A stretch of DNA of 38,936 nucleotides from Sphaerotilus sp. (GTDB lineage Bacteria; Pseudomonadota; Gammaproteobacteria; Burkholderiales; Burkholderiaceae_C), in assembly GCF_013299175.1 (NCBI RefSeq), contig NZ_JAAFKF010000028.1, positions 1 to 38,936 on the forward strand, given 5' to 3'. A program made the position numbers and the translations under genes. Every line of letters begins with the position of its first letter. Position 1 is the first letter of the stretch. Positions 26,108 through 35,274 of this stretch are shown here, one piece after another. A model generated the notes under the pieces. It was not told the DNA's origin and made no database searches. It saw only the letters and a list, made by a program, of their open reading frames with translations.

Positions 26108-26971
26108 ATGAAACTCCTGCGCCACGGCCCCCGCGCCAACCCGAAACCCGGCCTGCTCGACAGCGAAGGCCGCGTGCGCGACCTCTCCGGCGTGCTGTCC
26201 GACATCACCGCGTCGGCGCTGTCGCCCGCCGCGCTCGCCGGCCTGAAGGCGCTGGACGTGTCCACGCTGCCGGTGGTCGAGCAGGGTGAACTCCAGGTGC
26301 CGTGGACGGGGATGACCAAGTTCATCGCCATCGGCCTGAACTACGCCGACCACGCCGCCGAGTCCGGCATGGCGATCCCGAAGGAGCCCGTCGTGTTCCA
26401 GAAGACGACCGAGTGCGCGGTCGGCTGTCACCACGACGTGGTGCTGCCGCAGGGTTCGGTGAAGACCGACTGGGAAGTCGAACTCGGCGTGGTCATCGGC
26501 ACGAAGGCACGCTACGTGGCCGAGGAAGACGCGCTCTCGCACGTCGCCGGCTACTGCCTGATCAACGACGTGTCCGAGCGCGAGTACCAACTGGAGCGCG
26601 GCGGCACCTGGGACAAGGGCAAGGGCTGCGACACCTTCGGGCCGATCGGGCCATGGCTGGTGACGGCCGACGAGGTGGGCGACGTGCAGAACCTGGGCAT
26701 GTGGCTCGACGTGAACGGCCAGCGCATGCAGACCGGCAACACCGCGACCATGATCTTCACCGTCGCGCAGATCGTCAGCTACCTGAGCCGCTTCATGACG
26801 CTCAACCCCGGCGACGTGATCACCACCGGCACGCCGCCCGGCGTCGGCATGGGCCAGAAGCCCAGCCCGGTGTTCCTGAAAGCGGGCGACGTGATGCGCC
26901 TGGGCATCGACAAGCTCGGCGAGCAGCAGCAGACGGTCCACGCCTGGAACCCGGCGTTGATCGACGCCTGA
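26108..26971 (+). CDS. FAH-family hydrolase, 2,4-diketo-3-deoxy-L-fuconate hydrolase-like
   Basis: A 287-residue fumarylacetoacetate hydrolase-family protein with the metal-binding acidic block [11 protein letters not shown] (about residues 119-129), [22 protein letters not shown] and the terminal [14 protein letters not shown] loop. Family members split C-C bonds of diketo acids. Next to a keto-deoxy-acid 4-dehydrogenase, the expected reaction is cleavage of 2,4-diketo-3-deoxy-aldonate to pyruvate plus a 2-hydroxy acid (L-lactate from 6-deoxyhexoses, glycolate from pentoses, glycerate from hexoses). AAAGGA just upstream is a strong ribosome binding site. Confidence 0.9.
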   Translation: MKLLRHGPRANPKPGLLDSEGRVRDLSGVLSDITASALSPAALAGLKALDVSTLPVVEQGELQVPWTGMTKFIAIGLNYADHAAESGMAIPKEPVVFQKTTECAVGCHHDVVLPQGSVKTDWEVELGVVIGTKARYVAEEDALSHVAGYCLINDVSEREYQLERGGTWDKGKGCDTFGPIGPWLVTADEVGDVQNLGMWLDVNGQRMQTGNTATMIFTVAQIVSYLSRFMTLNPGDVITTGTPPGVGMGQKPSPVFLKAGDVMRLGIDKLGEQQQTVHAWNPALIDA

Positions 26972-27002
26972 TCGACACCTGAGCCACCCCGAGGACCACC
27001 CC

Positions 27003-28532
27003 ATGAGCGCCGGCCCCGTCATCCGCATCCATCCCGGCGACAACGTCGTCATCGCCCGCGCGCAACTGCTGGGCGGCACCGTGCTGGCCGACGAGGGCGT
27101 GACCGTCTCCGGGCTGGTCCCGCCGGGGCACAAGGTCGCCACCCGCGCCATCGCGGCGGGCGAGCCGGTGCGCCGCTACGGGCAGGTCATCGGCACGGCG
27201 ACCCAGCCGATCGCGCCGGGCCAGCATGTCCACACCCACAACCTCGCGTTCAGCGACTTCGCCCGCGAACACGCGGACGGGGTGGACGCCGTGCCGACCG
27301 CGTTCGAGGCGACGCCGGCGACCTTCGATGGCATCGTGCGGGCGGACGGCCGGGTGGCGACGCGCAACTACATCGGCGTGCTGACCTCGGTGAACTGTTC
27401 GGCGACGGTGGCGCGGGCCATCGCGGACCAGTTTCGCCGCGACATCCGCCCCGAGGCGCTGGCGGACTTCCCGAACGTGGATGGCATCGTCGCGCTGACC
27501 CACGGCATGGGCTGCGCCACGGCGAGCGACGGCGAGGAGCTGCGCGTGCTGCGCCGCACGCTGGGCGGCTATGCGCGGCACCCGAATTTTGCGGCGGTGC
27601 TGGTGGTCGGCCTGGGCTGCGAGACGAACCAGATCCAGGGCCTGATCGCGCAGGAAGGCTTGCAGGAAGGCGCCCGGCTGGTCACGTTCAGCATCCAGGA
27701 TTCGGGCGGGACGGCGCAGACCGTGGCGCGTGGCGTCGCGCTGATCCGCCAGATGCTGCCCGAGGCGAACCGCGTGACGCGCCAGCCGGTGCCAGCGTCT
27801 CACCTCGTCGTCGGCCTGCAATGTGGCGGCTCGGACGGCTACTCCGGCCTGAGCGCGAACCCGGCACTCGGCGCGGCGGTCGATCGCCTCGTGCGGCATG
27901 GCGGCACGGCGATCCTGTCCGAGACGCCCGAAATCTACGGTGGCGAGCACCTGCTGACCCGCCGCGCCGTCAGCGTCGAAGTGGCCGACAAGCTGCGCGC
28001 CCGCATCTCGTGGTGGGAGCAGTACACCGCCCGCCACGCCATGCGCATGGACAACAACCCCTCCGCCGGCAACAAGGCGGGCGGGCTGACGACGATCCTG
28101 GAGAAGAGCCTTGGTGCCATCGCCAAGAGCGGCACGACGAACCTGGTCGATGTCGTCGAGTTCGCGCAGCCGGTCAAGGCGCACGGCCTCGTCTTCATGG
28201 ACACGCCCGGCTACGACCCGGTGTCGGCGACGGGGCAGGTCGCGGGCGGCGCCAACCTGATCTGCTTCACGACCGGGCGTGGCTCGGCCTATGGCTGCGC
28301 GCCGTCGCCGTCGCTGAAGTTCTCGACCAACACCGCGCTGTGGAACCGGCAGGCCGAGGACATCGACCTGAACTGCGGCACCGTGATCGACGGCGCCGAG
28401 TCGGTGGACGCGGCCGGCGAGCGCATCTTCCGCCTCATGCTGGACGCCGCTTCGGGCCGCGCCACCAAGAGCGAGCAACATGGCTACGGCCAGAACGAGT
28501 TCGTGCCGTGGCAACTCGGCGCGGTGATGTGA
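27003..28532 (+). CDS. UxaA/GarD-family sugar-acid dehydratase
   Basis: A 509-residue protein of the D-altronate/galactarate dehydratase family. Residues 1-80 form the SAF domain (IHPGDNVVIARAQLLGG, LVPPGHKVATRAI); the remainder is the catalytic UxaA domain with GRVATRNYIGV, LTHGMGCATAS, LQCGGSDGYSGLSANPALG and MDNNPSAGNKAGGLTTI. Members use Fe2+ to dehydrate altronate, galactarate, or D-arabinonate/L-fuconate/L-galactonate. With the IlvD/Edd enzyme this gives the operon two unrelated dehydratases, probably for epimeric acids that converge on one keto-deoxy acid. GAGGA precedes the start. Confidence 0.92.
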   Translation: MSAGPVIRIHPGDNVVIARAQLLGGTVLADEGVTVSGLVPPGHKVATRAIAAGEPVRRYGQVIGTATQPIAPGQHVHTHNLAFSDFAREHADGVDAVPTAFEATPATFDGIVRADGRVATRNYIGVLTSVNCSATVARAIADQFRRDIRPEALADFPNVDGIVALTHGMGCATASDGEELRVLRRTLGGYARHPNFAAVLVVGLGCETNQIQGLIAQEGLQEGARLVTFSIQDSGGTAQTVARGVALIRQMLPEANRVTRQPVPASHLVVGLQCGGSDGYSGLSANPALGAAVDRLVRHGGTAILSETPEIYGGEHLLTRRAVSVEVADKLRARISWWEQYTARHAMRMDNNPSAGNKAGGLTTILEKSLGAIAKSGTTNLVDVVEFAQPVKAHGLVFMDTPGYDPVSATGQVAGGANLICFTTGRGSAYGCAPSPSLKFSTNTALWNRQAEDIDLNCGTVIDGAESVDAAGERIFRLMLDAASGRATKSEQHGYGQNEFVPWQLGAVM

Positions 28533-28566
28533 AAACGAAGATCCGCGACGTGAACAAGGATTCCTG

Positions 28567-29643
28567 ATGGTGCAACCGATCGCCGAGGGCAGCGTGTTCG
28601 TGCCCGCCGAGGACATCGCTGCGTGGGCGGTGCAGTGCCTGCAGGCGCTGGACCTGCGGCTGCCCGATGCCCGGCAACTCGCCGACAGCCTCGTGCAGAC
28701 CAGCCTGTGGGGCGTGGACACGCACGGCATCGCCCGGTTGCCGCACTACTTCGACCGCATCTCTCGCGGCTCGATCCGGGCACGTCCGGTGCTGCGCATC
28801 GAGCGCACGGGCGCGTCCACCGCGCAGGTCGATGGCGACCAGGGGCAGGGCATCCTCGTCGCGCATTTCGCCAACCGGCTGGCGATGGACATCGCCCGTG
28901 AAACCGGCTTGGCAGCGGTGGGCGTGCGCGACTCGTCGCACTGCGGCGCGGTCGGCCTCTACGCCCGCGAGGCGGCCCGCGCCGGGCTGATCGGACTCGC
29001 CTTCACCCACGCCGACAGCATCGCTGCTCCGCACGGCGGCCAGCGCCCGTTCTTCGGCACCAACCCGATCGCCATCGCCTTCCCGCGTGCCAACGGCGAG
29101 CCGGTGTGCCTGGACATGGCGACGACCTCCATCCCATGGAACCGCGTGATGAACGCCCGCCGCGAGGGCCACACCCTGCCGCCCGACATCGCCATCGACG
29201 CCGCAGGCCAGCCGACCACCGACCCGAACGCCGCCATCGCCGTCACCCCGCTCGGCGGCCACGACTACGGCCACAAGGGCTACGCGCTGGCGCTGATGGT
29301 CGATCTGCTCAGCGGCCCGCTGCACGGCAATCCTTTCGGGCCGAACATTCCACCGATGTTCGGCGACCTCGACGCGCCGCGCCGCATCGGGGCGTTTTTC
29401 CTCGTCATCGACCCGATGCGCTTCGCGGGCGGGCCGATGCTGGCCGCCGTCGTCGAGCAGATGGCGCACGCGCTGGCTGCTGAACCCGGGTCGCCGCGCA
29501 TGCCCGGTGACCCGGAACACGACTGCGAAGCCGAGCGCCGCTGCACCGGCCTCCCCATCGAGCCGCAACTGGCGCGGCAGATGCATGACTGGAGCGCGCG
29601 GCTGGGGGTGGCCTCGCCACTGCGTACTATGGCGCAGGGGTAA
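28567..29643 (+). CDS. Ldh2-type malate/L-lactate dehydrogenase family oxidoreductase
   Basis: A 358-residue member of the Ldh2/YlbC/ComC family of NAD(P)-dependent 2-hydroxyacid dehydrogenases, structurally unrelated to the classical LDHs. Landmarks are LWGVDTHGIARLPHY (catalytic His, about residue 56), SSHCGAVGLYA, FFGTNPIAIAFPR, and GYALALMVDLLSGPL. It would oxidise or reduce a 2-hydroxy acid such as L-lactate, malate or sulfolactate. It is the last gene of the catabolic operon (34-base gap with an AAGGA site), which fits it handling the 2-hydroxy acid released by the FAH-family enzyme. Confidence 0.88.
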   Translation: MVQPIAEGSVFVPAEDIAAWAVQCLQALDLRLPDARQLADSLVQTSLWGVDTHGIARLPHYFDRISRGSIRARPVLRIERTGASTAQVDGDQGQGILVAHFANRLAMDIARETGLAAVGVRDSSHCGAVGLYAREAARAGLIGLAFTHADSIAAPHGGQRPFFGTNPIAIAFPRANGEPVCLDMATTSIPWNRVMNARREGHTLPPDIAIDAAGQPTTDPNAAIAVTPLGGHDYGHKGYALALMVDLLSGPLHGNPFGPNIPPMFGDLDAPRRIGAFFLVIDPMRFAGGPMLAAVVEQMAHALAAEPGSPRMPGDPEHDCEAERRCTGLPIEPQLARQMHDWSARLGVASPLRTMAQG

Positions 29644-29722
29644 CCCTCGTGGTCTTGCGGGGGGCGGGTTCCTAGAATCACCCTCAGCTTTCCCTACTCA
29701 TTCAGGATTCAGGAGCCTTTGC

Positions 29723-30805
29723 ATGGAACGTCGCAATTTCATTCGCCAAACCGGTCTGGCCGGTGTGCTCGCTGCGGGTGCTGCGCCCGCCATCGTCCAT
29801 GCGCAGGCCAACATCCGCTGGCGCATGGCGTCGAGCTTCCCGAAGTCGCTCGACACGATCTTCGGCGCTGCGGAGGAGTTCGCCAGGCAGGTCAGCGCGA
29901 TGACGGGTGGCAAGTTCCAGATCTCCACCCACCCGGCCGGCGAGCTGATGCCGGCGTTTGGCGTCGTCGATGGCGTGCAGAACGGCACCGTCGAGATGGC
30001 CCACACCGCGCCGTACTACTTCTTCGGCAAGGACGAGACCTTCGCGCTGGGCTGCGTCATCCCCTTCGGTCTGAACAGCCGCCAGATGACGGCGTGGATG
30101 TTCGAGGGCAATGGCCTGAAGCTGATGCGCGAGTTCTACAAGACCTACAACATCATCAACTTCCCCGGTGGCAACACGGGCGCGCAGATGGGCGGCTGGT
30201 TCCGCAAGCCGGTGACTTCGCTGGCCGACATCAAGGGCCTGAAGTTCCGCATCGGCGGTTTCGGGGGCAAGGTGATCGAGCGCATCGGTGGTGTGCCGCA
30301 GAACATTCCCGGCGGCGAGATCTACCAGGCGCTGGAAAAAGGCACCATTGACGCCGCCGAGTGGGTCGGTCCCTACGACGACCTGAAGCTCGGCTTCAAC
30401 AAGGTGGCCCCGAACTATGCTTATCCGGGCTGGTGGGAAGGCGGCCCGCAGCTCGATTTCTTCATCAACCAGAAGGCGTTCGATGCGCTGACCCCCGAGT
30501 ACAAGGCCATCGTCGAAGCGGCCGCGGCCTATGCCCATGTGGACATGCAGGCCAAGTACGACGGCCGCAATCCCGCGGCGCTGAGGACACTGGTGTCCGG
30601 TGGCACCAAGCTGTTCCGCTTCCCGAAGGACGTGATGGAGCTGGCGTTCAAGGAGTCGATGGCGATGTACGCCGAGCTGAGCGACAAGAACCCGCACTGG
30701 AAGAAGGTTTACGCCGACTTCACCAAGTTCCGTGCCGAACAGAACCTGTGGTTCCGCTTCGCCGAAGCCGGTTTCGACGACTTCATGCAGGCACAGAAGC
30801 TCTGA
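29723..30805 (+). CDS. TRAP transporter solute-binding protein (DctP family), Tat signal
   Basis: A 360-residue periplasmic binding protein of the TRAP family. The N terminus MERRNFIRQTGLAG is a twin-arginine (Tat) signal followed by a hydrophobic stretch and an AQA cleavage site. Further family features include VDGVQNGTVEMAHTAPYYFFG, the GLKFRIGGFGGKVIERIGG block and EIYQALEKGTIDAAEWVGP, which lines the carboxylate site. Such proteins bind organic acids (2-keto acids, lactate). No DctQ/DctM membrane subunits are in the window, so the partner must be elsewhere. AGGAG at 29711-29715 fixes the start; TAGAAT at 29673-29678 is a possible -10 element. Confidence 0.92.
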   Translation: MERRNFIRQTGLAGVLAAGAAPAIVHAQANIRWRMASSFPKSLDTIFGAAEEFARQVSAMTGGKFQISTHPAGELMPAFGVVDGVQNGTVEMAHTAPYYFFGKDETFALGCVIPFGLNSRQMTAWMFEGNGLKLMREFYKTYNIINFPGGNTGAQMGGWFRKPVTSLADIKGLKFRIGGFGGKVIERIGGVPQNIPGGEIYQALEKGTIDAAEWVGPYDDLKLGFNKVAPNYAYPGWWEGGPQLDFFINQKAFDALTPEYKAIVEAAAAYAHVDMQAKYDGRNPAALRTLVSGGTKLFRFPKDVMELAFKESMAMYAELSDKNPHWKKVYADFTKFRAEQNLWFRFAEAGFDDFMQAQKL

Positions 30806-31707
30806 GCGCCGCGGCCGTTTCCGGCCGTCCGACACTCTGGCCCGGTCTGGCGTTCGCGCTGACCGGGTCGATTGCTTTTTCGGGCAAGGCCATCATCGTC
30901 AAGCTGGCGTACCGGCACGGGGTCGATGCGGTCACGCTGTTGATGCTGCGGATGCTGTTCGCGCTACCGCTGTTCGTGGCGCTGGCGTGGTGGTCCAGCC
31001 GCGACAAGCCGGCGCTGACGCGGCGTGACCTCGTGGCGGTGCTTGGCCTGGGATTTTCGGGCTACTACCTCGCGAGCTTCCTCGACTTCGCCGGGCTGGC
31101 CTACATCAGCGCCAGTCTGGAGCGGCTGATCCTCTACCTCAACCCGACGCTGGTGCTGTTCCTCGGCGTGGTGCTGCATGGCAAGCGGGTCACACGCCAG
31201 CAGTTGATGGCGCTGGGCGTGAGCTACGCGGGCGTGCTGGTGGTGTTCGGCCGCGAGCTGACCGACCTGGGGCCGCATGTGGGGCTGGGCGCGGCGCTGG
31301 TGTTCACCAGTGCGCTGAGCTATGCCATCTACCTCGTGCAGAGCGGGCAGGAGGTCCAGCGCCTGGGTGCGCTGCGGCTGACGGGGCTGGCGACCACGGT
31401 GGCCTGCGTGCTGTGCATCGGGCAGTTCGTGGTGCTGCGGCCGGTGGCGTCGGTGTTCGAGGTGGCGACGCCGGTGCTGTGGCTGTCACTGCTGAACGCC
31501 ACGGCTTGCACCTTCGCGCCGGTGATCCTGGTGATGCTGGGCATCGAGCGGCTGGGGGCGGGGCTGGCGGCACAGACCGGGCTGGTCGGGCCGATGAGCA
31601 CGATCCTGATGAGCGTGCTGGTCCTGGGCGAGCCGATGACGCCCTGGATCGTGGCGGGTACCTTGCTGGTGCTGGCCGGGGTGGCGTTGCTGGCGCGCTG
31701 GCGCTGA
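30802..31707 (+). CDS. EamA/DMT-family transporter (start uncertain, possibly CTG)
   Basis: About 301 residues forming the ten TM helices and two EamA repeats of a drug/metabolite transporter; the first helix is LAFALTGSIAFSGKAIIVKL and the second repeat starts near ALVFTSALSYAIYLV. There is no ATG or TTG near the natural N terminus. The best candidate is CTG 30802, which overlaps the preceding stop as CTGA, exactly like an ATGA coupling; the nearest upstream GTG is 30748, 58 bases inside the dctP-like gene. The transported compound is unknown. Confidence 0.8.
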   Translation: MSAAAVSGRPTLWPGLAFALTGSIAFSGKAIIVKLAYRHGVDAVTLLMLRMLFALPLFVALAWWSSRDKPALTRRDLVAVLGLGFSGYYLASFLDFAGLAYISASLERLILYLNPTLVLFLGVVLHGKRVTRQQLMALGVSYAGVLVVFGRELTDLGPHVGLGAALVFTSALSYAIYLVQSGQEVQRLGALRLTGLATTVACVLCIGQFVVLRPVASVFEVATPVLWLSLLNATACTFAPVILVMLGIERLGAGLAAQTGLVGPMSTILMSVLVLGEPMTPWIVAGTLLVLAGVALLARWR

Positions 31708-31711
31708 AGGG

Positions 31712-32656
31712 TCAGCGCCGCGAGGACACCAGGATGCCCGCCACGATCAGCGCGAACGCCACCGCGTGGTAGCCGTGTGGCGCTTCGCCGAGCAGGGCGG
31801 TGGACAGCAGCGCGGCGAACAGCGGGGTGAGGTTGGCGAAGATGCCGGCGGTGGTCGGCCCCACGGCCGCCACCGCCCGGCCCCACAGCGCGTAGGCGAT
31901 GAGCGACGGCCCGACGACGATGTAGGCCACCGCCAGCCCCATCGCTGGCGACCACGCTGGCACGCGCGGCGACACCAGGGCCTCCAGCCCCGCCGCGCTG
32001 CCCGCCCACAGCACGCCGAACAGCGCCTGCACCAGCAGCGCCTCGTCCCAGGTCCAGACACGCCGCTGACCGTCCACCGCGACGATGTGCGGGCGTGCGG
32101 CGCCACGCATCGACGCCGGGGGCCGCGCCAGCAGCCAGCTATAGCCCGCCCAGCTTGCCGCCGCGGCCAGCATGCAGAGGTCGCCGCGCACGAACTGCAC
32201 CTGCGCCAGCGTGGCCAGTTGCCCGCGGCCGATCACGGTGGCCACGCCGGTCAGCGACAGCGCTGCGCCGATCACCTGCGCGCGCCGTGGCCGCTCGGCG
32301 TAGAACACGGCGCCCACCAGCAGCATCCACAGCGGCATGCTCGCTGCGATCAGGGTCACGTTGATGGGGGTCGAGGTGGTCAGCGCGAGGTACTGCAGCG
32401 CGTTGTAGGCGCCCACCCCCAGCAGCCCCATGAGCGCCAGTGGCCGCCAGCGTTGCAGGATGTCGCGGCGGCGCTCGGCGGTGGCAATCGCCTGCCGACC
32501 CAGCCCCAGCAGCACCAGCACCACCACACCCCACCGGATCGCGTTGAGCAGCAGCGGCGGCACCTGTGCGACCGCCAGCCGCCCCACCACGGCATTGCCC
32601 GCCCAGAGCAGCGGCGGAAGGGTCAGCATGGCGATCAGGCGTGGCGTGAGGGTCAT
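31712..32656 (-). CDS. EamA/DMT-family transporter
   Basis: A 314-residue inner-membrane protein with ten TM helices and two EamA repeats (first: LTLPPLLWAGNAVVGRLAV; second: AYIVVGPSLIAYALWGRAV). ATG 32656 is the natural family start; an upstream TTG at 32674 would add six residues. It faces the other EamA gene tail to tail, with 4 bases between stops; the two are only distantly alike and are not a recent duplication by eye. Between the repeats a segment of about 25 residues (MRGAARPHIVAVDGQRRVWT) is an extra cytoplasmic loop. Substrate unknown. Confidence 0.88.
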   Translation of the reverse strand: MTLTPRLIAMLTLPPLLWAGNAVVGRLAVAQVPPLLLNAIRWGVVVLVLLGLGRQAIATAERRRDILQRWRPLALMGLLGVGAYNALQYLALTTSTPINVTLIAASMPLWMLLVGAVFYAERPRRAQVIGAALSLTGVATVIGRGQLATLAQVQFVRGDLCMLAAAASWAGYSWLLARPPASMRGAARPHIVAVDGQRRVWTWDEALLVQALFGVLWAGSAAGLEALVSPRVPAWSPAMGLAVAYIVVGPSLIAYALWGRAVAAVGPTTAGIFANLTPLFAALLSTALLGEAPHGYHAVAFALIVAGILVSSRR

Positions 32657-32718
32657 GGGCAGAGTGTCGCCCAATCCCGTAAGCTTTGCGTCTTTGCCGG
32701 ACCACCAGGAGACTCCCC

Positions 32719-33702
32719 ATGCCCCGCGCCATCCAGATCACGACTTTCGGCGACCCTGACGTGATGCAGCTCGTTGATTTGCCCGTGGGCGAACCCGGCC
32801 CTGGCGAGGTGCGCATCCGCCACCACGCCATCGGGCTGAACTTCATCGATGTCTACCAGCGCACGGGCCTGTACCCGAACGCCCTCCCGCTGGCGCTCGG
32901 CATGGAGGCGGCCGGCGTGGTCGAGGCGGTGGGCGCGGGTGTGACGCACCTGCTGCCCGGCGACCGCGTGGCCTACGCCAGCCAGCCGCCGGGCAGCTAC
33001 TGCGAGGTGCGGGTGATGCCGGCCAAGTGCGTGGTGCAACTGCCCGACGGCATCGACTTCGAGACCGGTGCCGCGATGATGCTCAAGGGCATGACCGCCG
33101 CCTACTTGCTGAACCGCACGCAGCCCCAGGGTGGCCTGCAGCCCGGCGACTTCGTGCTGTTCCATGCGGCGGCGGGCGGCGTGGGCCTGATCGCCTGCCA
33201 GTGGGCGCGGGCGATGGGGCTGAACCTGATCGCCACGGCCGGCAGTCCCGACAAGTGCCTGCTCGCGCTGCAGCACGGTGCCACCCACGCCATCAACTAC
33301 CGCAGCGAGAATTTCGCCGCCGGCGTGCGCGAGATCACCGGCGGACGCGGCGTGAAGGTGGTCTACGACTCGATCGGCAAGGACACCTTCGACGGCTCGC
33401 TCGACTGCCTGTCGCCCTTCGGTCTGTTCGCGACCTATGGCAACGCGTCCGGCCCGATCCCGCCGGTCAACCTGGGCATCCTCGGCGCCAAGGGTTCGCT
33501 CTACGTCACCCGCCCGACGCTGTTCACCCACATCGCCACCCGCGAGGGCACGCAGGCGCTGGCCGAGGAGCTGTTCGCGCGGGTCGTCTCCGGCGAGGTG
33601 AAGCTCCCGGTGTCGCAGCGTTACCCGCTCGAACAGGTCGCGCAGGCCCACCGCGACCTGGAGGCGCGCGCCACCACCGGCTGCACGGTGCTGACGCTGT
33701 GA
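32719..33702 (+). CDS. NADPH:quinone oxidoreductase (QorA-like)
   Basis: A 327-residue member of the zinc-independent medium-chain dehydrogenase group. Features include GLNFIDVYQRTGLYP, GMEAAGVV, and the NADPH Rossmann motif HAAAGGVGLIACQWA (about residues 148-162), with no structural or catalytic zinc cysteines. It reduces quinones by one or two electrons with NADPH. The AGGAGA at 32707-32712 is 6 bases before the ATG. Its stop TGA and the stop of the next gene on the opposite strand directly abut as the palindrome TGATCA. Confidence 0.93.
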   Translation: MPRAIQITTFGDPDVMQLVDLPVGEPGPGEVRIRHHAIGLNFIDVYQRTGLYPNALPLALGMEAAGVVEAVGAGVTHLLPGDRVAYASQPPGSYCEVRVMPAKCVVQLPDGIDFETGAAMMLKGMTAAYLLNRTQPQGGLQPGDFVLFHAAAGGVGLIACQWARAMGLNLIATAGSPDKCLLALQHGATHAINYRSENFAAGVREITGGRGVKVVYDSIGKDTFDGSLDCLSPFGLFATYGNASGPIPPVNLGILGAKGSLYVTRPTLFTHIATREGTQALAEELFARVVSGEVKLPVSQRYPLEQVAQAHRDLEARATTGCTVLTL

Positions 33703-34506
33703 TCAGTCCGCGGCCGTGTCGTGGTCCTCGCACACGGTGGCGCGGTAGGCGTGCCAGCTCGCGTGGCCCACGACCGGACCCAGCAGCAGCAGGCCCAGGA
33801 ACCACGGCAGCATCGCCACCACCACCAGCCCGGTGATCAGCAGCCCCCACCAGAGCATCACCACCTGCTGCGCCAGCACCAGACGCAGACTGGTCAGCCC
33901 GGCGGTGATGGCGTCCACCCGGCGGTCCAGCATCATCGGGATGCTCACCACGCTGACCGAAAAGATCAACCCGGCGAACACCGCGCCCACGCCGAGGTAG
34001 GTCACGGTGAAGCCGAGGTTCTCCGGGTCCAGCAAGGCCCGCAGCGAGCCTTTGAGGTCCGGCATCCCGTCGAAGCCCACGGCGAAGATCACCATCGCCG
34101 CCCGGCCCCAGAGCATCTCCAGCACCAGCAGCACGAAGCCGAAGATGGCCATCTGCCCGATGTGCGCGTCCCAGGCGGTCAGCGAGTCGCCGAAATCCGG
34201 CGCCAGACCACGCTCCAGACACATCGACACCTGGTACAGCCCCATGCACAGGAACGGCCCGACGAGCAGGAAGCCGGCCGACATCGCCAGCGTGTAGGCG
34301 GGAGCGTGTTCGTAGACCTTCAGCAGGGTCCAGCCCATCGCCATGAAGCACACGCCGTAGAACAGGCTGATCGCGGGGTGGGCGAGGTAGTCGTGCAGGC
34401 CCCGCATCAGCCAGCGCAGCGGGTCGCCGAGGCCCACCTGCCGCAGGCGCATGGGTGAGGCGCCCTCGGCCTCGGTCTTGCTGTCACGGCTGCTGTTGCG
34501 GTCCAT
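33703..34506 (-). CDS. DUF2189 (BPSS1780-family) membrane protein
   Basis: A 267-residue integral membrane protein with about six TM helices (YGVCFMAMGWTLL, GFLLVGPFLCMGLYQVSMCLERG, IFGFVLLVLEMLWGRAAMVI and others). The GPFLCMGLYQVSMCLERG segment and the PWFLGLLLLGPVVGHASWHAYR ending are typical of DUF2189 proteins, whose function is unknown. The family is frequent in alpha- and betaproteobacteria, often near respiratory genes. Transcribed in the same direction as lspA with a 33-base gap, so it may be co-transcribed. Confidence 0.85.
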   Translation of the reverse strand: MDRNSSRDSKTEAEGASPMRLRQVGLGDPLRWLMRGLHDYLAHPAISLFYGVCFMAMGWTLLKVYEHAPAYTLAMSAGFLLVGPFLCMGLYQVSMCLERGLAPDFGDSLTAWDAHIGQMAIFGFVLLVLEMLWGRAAMVIFAVGFDGMPDLKGSLRALLDPENLGFTVTYLGVGAVFAGLIFSVSVVSIPMMLDRRVDAITAGLTSLRLVLAQQVVMLWWGLLITGLVVVAMLPWFLGLLLLGPVVGHASWHAYRATVCEDHDTAAD

Positions 34507-34539
34507 GGCGGCTCCATCCCTATTCCTATTCCCATCCGG

Positions 34540-35079
34540 TCAACTGCGGCGCACCCGCCACAGCTCGTCCAGTATCAACCCGATCGCCCCCGCCGTGATG
34601 GCGCAGTCGGCCACGTTGAACGACGGAAAGTAGCCGCCGGGAAACAGCGGCGCCAGCGCATTCCAGTGGAATTGCAGGAAATCGACCACGTAGCCATGCC
34701 AGGCCCGGTCGATCACGTTGCCGATGGCGCCGCCCAGCAGCATCGCCACGCTGAAGCTGAACAGGCGCTGCCTGGCGTGCTGCTGGAGCATCCAGATGAA
34801 CAGGGCCGACGCCGCCGCACCCAGCCCGATGAAGAACCAGCGTTGCCAGCCCGCAGCCTGGGCCAGAAACGAAAACGCCGCCCCGGTGTTGTGGACGCGC
34901 ACGAGGTTGAAGTAGCTGGTGAGGGTCTGGCCATCGCCGAGCTGGAAGCGTTGCAGGACCAGCCATTTGGAGGCTTGGTCGGCCCCGATCACCAGCAGCG
35001 CAAGCACCAGCCACGGCGTCAGCGATGCCGAGGAGGACGACGACGACCGGGACAAGGAAGAGCGGGACTTTGAGCGCAT
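34540..35079 (-). CDS. lspA: Lipoprotein signal peptidase LspA
   Basis: The aspartyl membrane protease that removes signal peptides from prolipoproteins. Its 179 residues contain four TM helices and the conserved blocks [37 protein letters not shown] (Asp124) and [11 protein letters not shown] (Asp158), the two aspartates of the catalytic dyad. The spacing between the two aspartates is longer than usual because of extra residues [13 protein letters not shown]. The start at 35079 is preferred, although the N terminus is an odd Ser-rich stretch (about 15 Ser/Arg before TM1) and the frame stays open upstream. ileS is not adjacent in this window. Confidence 0.93.
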   Translation of the reverse strand: MRSKSRSSLSRSSSSSSASLTPWLVLALLVIGADQASKWLVLQRFQLGDGQTLTSYFNLVRVHNTGAAFSFLAQAAGWQRWFFIGLGAAASALFIWMLQQHARQRLFSFSVAMLLGGAIGNVIDRAWHGYVVDFLQFHWNALAPLFPGGYFPSFNVADCAITAGAIGLILDELWRVRRS

Positions 35080-35274
35080 CGGCAGGCTACCTGAGAGGGA
35101 GAGCGGAGAGGGAGATGTCAGGCCGGCACTGTAATCGTGAACGCTGACCCTGTCGGGGTCTGGTCGGGTCTGCCCGGGTGTGGTGGGGCAGGCGGCAGGA
35201 TCGATTAGGTACCGATGCGGCTGCACACGCGGGCGGCGCGTGGGAGACTTGATTAGCAAAATATGAAAATTATT

